This document shows, in pieces, positions 58,101 through 64,000 of a stretch of 64,000 nucleotides of DNA. The notes under the pieces were generated by a model that worked only from the letters and a program-made list of their open reading frames with translations, made no database searches and was not told the DNA's origin. The DNA comes from Nevskia sp. (lineage in GTDB: Bacteria; Pseudomonadota; Gammaproteobacteria; Nevskiales; Nevskiaceae): the NCBI GenBank assembly GCA_019689635.1, contig JADGHB010000011.1, positions 1 through 64,000 on the forward strand, given 5' to 3'. A program made the translations under genes and the position numbers. Positions within the stretch are counted from its first letter, which is position 1. Each line of letters starts with the position of its first letter.

Positions 58101-59084
58101 ATGGGCGGTATTCCTACGCACGCGACATTCGGCAGTCCCGACCAGATCGAAGTGCTGGTCGCCCTGGAGCCGTTTGTCACCCAGCAGACCGAAGCGCACC
58201 GCGCCCGTCGCAAGCTGTGGTTCCCCAATGAACTGATGCCGGCCGATGCCGAGAGCGACGCCCGGCTCGACCGCGAACTGGACGAACTGCGCGCGCGCGC
58301 GCGCGGCCTGCCCGATGCGGTACGCGTGGCGATCGCCCTGAACCTGCTGACCGAGGAGGGTCTGCCGCATTTCCATCGCCTGATCGCCACCTATCTCGGC
58401 AATGAATCGCCCTGGTCGGTCTGGAACAGTCTGTGGACCGCCGAGGAGGACCGCCACGGTTGTGCGCTGCGCGACTACGTGCGCGACGCCCGGCTGTTCA
58501 ACATGGGCGCGCTGGAACGCATGCAATATCGCTACATCGAATCCGGCTTCAATCCCGACTGGCAGGGCGATCCCTACCGTCTGCTCGCCTACACCAGCCT
58601 GCAAGAGAGAGCCACCCAGGTCGCCCATGCCAACACCGGGCGCGTATGCGCGTCCTACGAACCGCGGGCGCAGCGCGTGCTGGCGCATCTGGCCGGCGAC
58701 GAATCGCGCCACTATCTCTTTTACCGCGCGGTGTTCAACGAACTGCTGGCGCAGGATTGCGACCGCGCGCTGGTTTCGTTGTCGAAAGTGATGCCGGCGC
58801 TGGCGATGCCCGGTCACACCATGCCGGCCTACGAGCAGATGTCGGACGTGGTGCGCCGTGCGGACATCTACGGTCCGCGCCACTACCAGCACATCGTCGA
58901 GGAATTGCTGGCGTTCTGGCAGATCGGCGAGCGTCAGCCGCAGACCGGCGACGGCCGCGAAGCGCAGGACAAGCTGATGAAGATTCCTGCGCGGCTGGGG
59001 CGCATGGCCGACTACCTCGACGCCAAGTCGACGCCGCGCCGCTTCAGCTTCGATTTTCTCTACGACCGCGCGGTGAGTTTCTAG
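58101..59084 (+). CDS. Acyl-ACP desaturase
   Basis: This soluble diiron desaturase of 327 residues is of the plant-type acyl-ACP desaturase family. The diiron ligands are in TAEEDRHGCALRDY near residue 113 and AGDESRHYLFYRAVF near 198 (E-x-x-H motifs). It would introduce a double bond in ACP-bound fatty acids, probably for membrane fluidity. It is followed 10 bp later by a short-chain dehydrogenase, likely one transcript. A -10 and hairpin precede it. Confidence 0.9.
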   Translation: MGGIPTHATFGSPDQIEVLVALEPFVTQQTEAHRARRKLWFPNELMPADAESDARLDRELDELRARARGLPDAVRVAIALNLLTEEGLPHFHRLIATYLGNESPWSVWNSLWTAEEDRHGCALRDYVRDARLFNMGALERMQYRYIESGFNPDWQGDPYRLLAYTSLQERATQVAHANTGRVCASYEPRAQRVLAHLAGDESRHYLFYRAVFNELLAQDCDRALVSLSKVMPALAMPGHTMPAYEQMSDVVRRADIYGPRHYQHIVEELLAFWQIGERQPQTGDGREAQDKLMKIPARLGRMADYLDAKSTPRRFSFDFLYDRAVSF

Positions 59085-59093
59085 GCGCTCGCC

Positions 59094-59939
59094 ATGGAAC
59101 GTGCAGCGGCTGACGCCACACGCGTCTTCGTGACCGGTGCGGGCAGCGGTTTGGGGCGCGCCATCGCCTTGCGTTTCGCCGCCACCGGTGCGCGTGTGGC
59201 GGTCACCGACCTCGATGGCGCCGCCGCGCAGGCCACGCTGGAGGAAGTCGAAAAAGCCGGCGGCTCCGGCTTCGCCGCGGTGTGCGATGTCAGACGCGAG
59301 GAAGACTTCGCCGCCGCCGCGCAGCGCGTGGAACGCGAGTGGAGCGGGCTCGACGTGCTGGTCAACAACGCCGGCGTGGCCACCGCCGGCACGGTGCTCG
59401 ACGCCCCCATCGAACAGTGGCGCTGGGTGCTGGACATCAACCTGCTCGGCTGCGTGCGCGGCTGCCGCGCCTTGGTCCCGCAGATGGTTGCCCAAGGTCG
59501 CGGTCACGTCGTCAACATCGCTTCTTTCGCCGGCATCGCCAATCCGCCGGCGCTGGCGAGCTACAACGCGGCCAAGGCGGCCGTGATCTCATTGTCCGAG
59601 ACGCTGCGCTTCGAGCTGGCGCCGCACGGGGTGGCGGTGAGCGTGGCCTGCCCGTCGTTCTTCAAGACCCGGTTGCTGGAAAGCAGCCGCAGCCAGGCGC
59701 CGGCGGCCTGGGGTAACGCCGCGCCGCAGATGGAGCGCATCGTGGAGCGGCTGATGGACAAAGCGCCGCTTGGCGCCGAGGACGTCGCCGAAGCGGTGTA
59801 TCAGGCGGTGCGGCGCAAGCGTTTCCTGGTGCTGCCCCATAGGGACGAGCGCCAGCGCGCGCGACTCAAGCGCTTCGCGCCGGAGCTGTATTTCCGCCTG
59901 GCGCGCAAAGCCACCGAGAAATTCCTGCACCAAGGCTGA
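59094..59939 (+). CDS. Short-chain dehydrogenase/reductase
   Basis: This SDR of 281 residues has the cofactor motif VTGAGSGLGRAIALRF near residue 13 and the catalytic set NNAGVA, Ser in VVNIASFAGIA and YNAAK (Y-x-x-x-K) near residue 162. The C-terminal extension beyond 240 residues resembles the SDRs often linked to fatty acid or steroid metabolism. It follows the desaturase gene with 10 bp between, which suggests a role in modifying lipids. The substrate is unknown. Confidence 0.88.
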   Translation: MERAAADATRVFVTGAGSGLGRAIALRFAATGARVAVTDLDGAAAQATLEEVEKAGGSGFAAVCDVRREEDFAAAAQRVEREWSGLDVLVNNAGVATAGTVLDAPIEQWRWVLDINLLGCVRGCRALVPQMVAQGRGHVVNIASFAGIANPPALASYNAAKAAVISLSETLRFELAPHGVAVSVACPSFFKTRLLESSRSQAPAAWGNAAPQMERIVERLMDKAPLGAEDVAEAVYQAVRRKRFLVLPHRDERQRARLKRFAPELYFRLARKATEKFLHQG

Positions 59940-59943
59940 GCGC

Positions 59944-60219
59944 TCAATCGCGGATCCGGAAGCCCTCGCCGGGGTCCTCGGCGGCGGGCTGCCAGTCCAG
60001 ATGAGCGACGCGCGCGCCCGGCGGGCCGTGCGTCAGCCAGTCGCGGAAGCGCTCGACGAGCTGCGCGTCCTCGCTGCCGACCACGCCTTCCACCGCGCCG
60101 TCGTCGCGATTGCGGATCCAGCCGTTCAGGCCGAGGAACAACGCCTTGCCCTGGGCCGCGGCGCGAAACCCCACGCCCTGCACCCGGCCACGAACGACGA
60201 AGCGATATGATCCACCCAT
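59944..60219 (-). CDS. acyP: Acylphosphatase
   Basis: This small enzyme of 91 residues hydrolyses carboxyl-phosphate bonds. The active-site motif VRGRVQGVGFR with the catalytic Arg and the Asn-bearing GLNGWIRNRDDG are intact. It is convergent with the SDR gene and divergent from the following hypothetical gene, with about 20 bp between starts. Confidence 0.95.
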   Translation of the reverse strand: MGGSYRFVVRGRVQGVGFRAAAQGKALFLGLNGWIRNRDDGAVEGVVGSEDAQLVERFRDWLTHGPPGARVAHLDWQPAAEDPGEGFRIRD

Positions 60220-60240
60220 GAATCCAGCGGTCGAAGGCCG

Positions 60241-60864
60241 ATGAGATTACCGATCATAAAACGAGGACGCGACGCGCGTCCCGCCGGCGAGGAACGCTAC
60301 GCGCTCGAGGCGGAAATGCCTGGGCGCAGCGCAGACCGGCCGCTGTGGCGGATCAAGATCGAAGTGCAGCGCCGGCCGCAGGGCGCGGGCAACAGCCTGC
60401 GGCTGCGCGCGCACCTGCAGGTTCGTCCCGCGCAAGCGCTGGGTCTGGAAACTGCGCTCGGCGAACAGGCGGCAAGGCGCGAGCCGGCGGGGCATCGCGG
60501 TCTGGCGCGGACCCGCGTGAGGCGCTGGGCCGCACCGTTCCTGCAACAGGAGTTCAACCACTGGCTGGAGCTGCGCGCGTCCACCGCCGATCTCGCCCAC
60601 GGCGCCAGCGAGCTGCTTCCGGAAGCGGCGCGGCTACGCGAACTCGGCGTGGAACCGCACAGCGGCGAAGGGCCGGCAGTGCAGACCTGGGTCGGACATT
60701 CGGGCCGCAGCCCGCAGCCGGGCTATGCGCAGGTTTCGCTGGTGCAGCTCGACAAGCGCCAACTGCCGCGGGTGCTGGCGCGGCTGCTCGGGGCGCGACC
60801 TTTCCAGCTCGCCGCCGCGCTGGTCAGCGTGATCGAGCCGCAGCACATGCCGCCACGCGAATAA
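60241..60864 (+). CDS. Hypothetical protein
   Basis: This predicted protein of 207 residues has no family I recognise. It is basic, with a possible N-terminal domain (LWRIKIEVQRRPQGAGNSLR), a helical centre and a C-terminal part with YAQVSLVQLDKRQLPRVLAR. There is no signal peptide and no membrane segment. It is followed by a hairpin that terminates the convergent glycine-zipper gene. The frame is open over its whole length and its codon use matches the neighbours, so it is probably real. Confidence 0.5.
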   Translation: MRLPIIKRGRDARPAGEERYALEAEMPGRSADRPLWRIKIEVQRRPQGAGNSLRLRAHLQVRPAQALGLETALGEQAARREPAGHRGLARTRVRRWAAPFLQQEFNHWLELRASTADLAHGASELLPEAARLRELGVEPHSGEGPAVQTWVGHSGRSPQPGYAQVSLVQLDKRQLPRVLARLLGARPFQLAAALVSVIEPQHMPPRE

Positions 60865-60893
60865 AAGGCCCGGACCGCGTGGCGGGCCGGGCC
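60861..60893 (-). terminator. Terminator of the glycine-zipper lipoprotein gene
   Basis: A 7-bp GC stem, GGCCCGG (60867-60873) with CCGGGCC (60887-60893), is followed on the minus strand by TTTTAT. It is downstream of the minus-strand gene at 60927-61559. Confidence 0.7.
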
Positions 60894-60926
60894 AGGTCGT
60901 GGTTCGTCGGCGCGTTCGGCTGACGA

Positions 60927-61559
60927 TCAATACGGTTGCACGCTGTTGCCGTTGACGTGCACCTTGGTGCCGACGGCGAGGCCGCTGGCGTCGGCCACGG
61001 TCACCGTACGGGTGCCGCCCGCGTCCATGTTGACGGAGATCTGATAGACCGTCTTGGAGGTCACTTTCTTCTCGACTTCGCGGCCGGCCAGCGCGCCGCC
61101 GATGACGCCGAGCACGGTCATCGCCGTTTTGCCCTTGCCCTTGCCGAACTGGTTGCCGGCGAGTCCGCCCACGGCGGCGCCGCCGAGCGTGCCGGCCACC
61201 CCGGCCTGGCCTTCCTGCGTGACCGGCGTGATCGCCGTGATCACGCCGCAGTCCTGGCACACGGGCGCGGGTGCGGGTGCGGGTGCGGGCGCAGCTTGCG
61301 CTTGCTGTTGCTGTTGCAGCTCCGCTTCCTGGCGTTTCAGCGCGGCGAGTTTGCGTTTCTCCGCCGCGACCTTGGCGGCTTCTTCATCGGCGGCCGAAGG
61401 TGCCGCCGCAGCCGGCGCCGTGTTCGCGGCCGGCGCGGCCGGCGGCGGGTTGGCGGGGGCCTGGCCATTCTGATCCTGCGGCTGCTGCGAAGGACCGCAG
61501 GCGGCCAGCACGAGGAAACTCGTCAGGATCAAGGTTCGTCTGAGCATCGGTTTCGACAT
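60927..61559 (-). CDS. Glycine-zipper outer membrane lipoprotein
   Basis: This 210-residue lipoprotein has signal and lipobox L-A-A-C-G. An Ala/Pro-rich and Gln-rich region follows (a coiled QEAELQQQQQAQ near residue 80, then A-P repeats near 90). The glycine zipper GTLGGAAVGGLAGNQFGKGKG lies near residue 125, then VLGVIGGALAGREVEKKV; this is the SlyB/17-kDa antigen type. The C-terminal VNMDAGGTRTVTVADASG is usual for the family. It probably inserts in the outer membrane. A hairpin terminator follows. Confidence 0.85.
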   Translation of the reverse strand: MSKPMLRRTLILTSFLVLAACGPSQQPQDQNGQAPANPPPAAPAANTAPAAAAPSAADEEAAKVAAEKRKLAALKRQEAELQQQQQAQAAPAPAPAPAPVCQDCGVITAITPVTQEGQAGVAGTLGGAAVGGLAGNQFGKGKGKTAMTVLGVIGGALAGREVEKKVTSKTVYQISVNMDAGGTRTVTVADASGLAVGTKVHVNGNSVQPY

Positions 61560-61673
61560 GGGGTTCTCCCTAACGTCTCTGGATGGGGTGGCGGCAGGTT
61601 AGCACCGAAAGCTGAACAAAGCCTGTACCAATTCCCGGCCAAAGACAATGCGCCCGAAATCCGGTTCCGGCCT

Positions 61674-63281
<1,608 letters not shown>

Positions 63282-63309
63282 GGAGCTGAAAAATGCAAGG
63301 CCGCGGATT

Positions 63310-64000
63310 TTAACCGACCCGCCCCACGCGCAGGCGCAGCGGCCAGCGTACTGTGCGTTCTTCCGCGCCCCAAGCGGCACGCAATTCCGGCTCCACCCGC
63401 GCGACGGGGTCTGCGCGCCGCGCGGTGCGATAACGTGACACCGCCGACCAGGTGCGCAGATAGGCGCAGAACTGCGGCAGACTCCAACGCTCCACCATCT
63501 CGAACTCCGGTGGCGGCGCGGTCGGTGCGGCGAAAGGAAACTCCAGATCGGCATAGCCGTTTTCGAGGTGCACGCGTTCCGGCGGCCAGTACGCACCGAC
63601 GAGGTCCTGGTACAGCCGTGCAACCGCGCGGTCGACTTCCGGCCTCACCGTGCACAAACCATAGCACCAGGCCGCGAGCACGGCTCCGGGCCTGGCCACG
63701 CGCCGCACTTGGGCGTAGAACGCGGGCAAGTCGAACCAGTGCAGCGCCTGCGCCACGGCGATCAGATCCGCACTGGCGTCCGGCAGACTGCAACGCTCGG
63801 CCGGTTCCACGCGGTATTCCACGCGCGGGTGCGGGATGGCGTGGGCGATCTGTGCGCCACTGGCCTCGGTGGCGATCACGCGTTCGAAGCGTGCGGCCAA
63901 CGCCACGCTCGCCTGACCGTTGCCGCAACCGGCGTCCCAGGCCAGAGCGCGGCCGGGTGCCTGCTGCGACAGCCATTCGTAGAGCGCGGCGGGATAGGTC
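63310..64000 (-). CDS. Class I SAM-dependent methyltransferase, 5'-truncated by the window
   Basis: The frame reads to the window end, so the N-terminus is missing. Motif I is [10 protein letters not shown], the AdoMet-binding glycine loop near 63920. The following segment [14 protein letters not shown] (acidic residue of the ribose loop) and [15 protein letters not shown] (motif post-II) fit UbiE/type 11 methyltransferases. The substrate is unknown; small-molecule methylation is the usual role. The stop is 28 bp upstream of the prfC start. Confidence 0.82.
   Translation of the reverse strand, partial: TYPAALYEWLSQQAPGRALAWDAGCGNGQASVALAARFERVIATEASGAQIAHAIPHPRVEYRVEPAERCSLPDASADLIAVAQALHWFDLPAFYAQVRRVARPGAVLAAWCYGLCTVRPEVDRAVARLYQDLVGAYWPPERVHLENGYADLEFPFAAPTAPPPEFEMVERWSLPQFCAYLRTWSAVSRYRTARRADPVARVEPELRAAWGAEERTVRWPLRLRVGRVG

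Noticed and set aside
61262-61320. Tandem repeat in the glycine-zipper gene as a possible regulatory or CRISPR-like array
   Set aside because: The repeats are codons for Ala-Pro and Gln runs inside a coding sequence, with no spacer pattern. No CRISPR array was seen in the window.

Overview
This window is the chromosomal replication-origin region of a GC-rich gammaproteobacterium. The evidence is the order mnmE-yidC-yidD-rnpA-rpmH, divergent from dnaA-dnaN-recF-gyrB, together with lptM-lysA, TamA/TamB, TtcA, ApaG, RF3, a cytochrome c4/DsbA pair and the polA-engB neighbourhood. The exact order or family cannot be fixed from sequence reading alone. The Xanthomonadales/Nevskiales/Chromatiales-like part of the class is a reasonable guess.

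Layout. 1-8.98 kb is the right end of a genomic island. It holds a type III-like restriction-modification operon (5'-truncated methylase, decayed DUF4258 gene, DUF2283 protein, OLD-like ATPase, Res-type helicase-nuclease) and a P4-type integrase, and it abuts the last codons of mnmE. 9.0-19.1 kb is the origin core, with a candidate oriC between dnaA and dnaN and two perfect parS-like palindromes inside recF. 19.1-31.4 kb is housekeeping: purEK, SufT, ApaG, a MipA-type porin, an old-yellow-enzyme oxidoreductase, mutM, a Gld-type ABC cluster and a lipid A-type acyltransferase. 31.4-41.2 kb runs on the plus strand: dtd, a peptide transporter, ttcA, TraB/GumN and tamA-tamB. 41.2-43.9 kb is a small accessory patch: VapBC with a palindromic operator, the C-terminal relic of a second Mod-type methylase, and a SWIM zinc-finger protein. 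43.9-54.3 kb holds an esterase, lptM-lysA-polA, a strong candidate small RNA, engB, cytochrome c4, dsbA, two small proteins and mnmG. 54.4-64 kb holds a 44-residue cysteine protein, a CBS protein, a YgjP-type peptidase, a lipocalin, an orphan ParB, folE, a desaturase-SDR pair, acylphosphatase, a glycine-zipper lipoprotein, prfC and a truncated methyltransferase.

How parts work together. MnmE and MnmG, the two halves of the tRNA wobble-uridine enzyme, are both here. ParB and its likely binding sites lie about 41 kb apart, with no parA visible. Three membrane-biogenesis activities (YidC, TamAB, LptM) are present. The island operon is best read as a phage or plasmid defence unit.

Most striking observations: (1) a predicted 113-nt RNA between polA and engB, with its own promoter and terminator, made of four consecutive hairpins that each display a C-rich loop; (2) a 90-bp duplication of the mnmG 5' end separated by 110 bp of foreign-looking sequence, which creates a leader ORF ending just before the real mnmG start; (3) the paired parS-like sites in recF; (4) the unannotated 44-residue four-cysteine protein.
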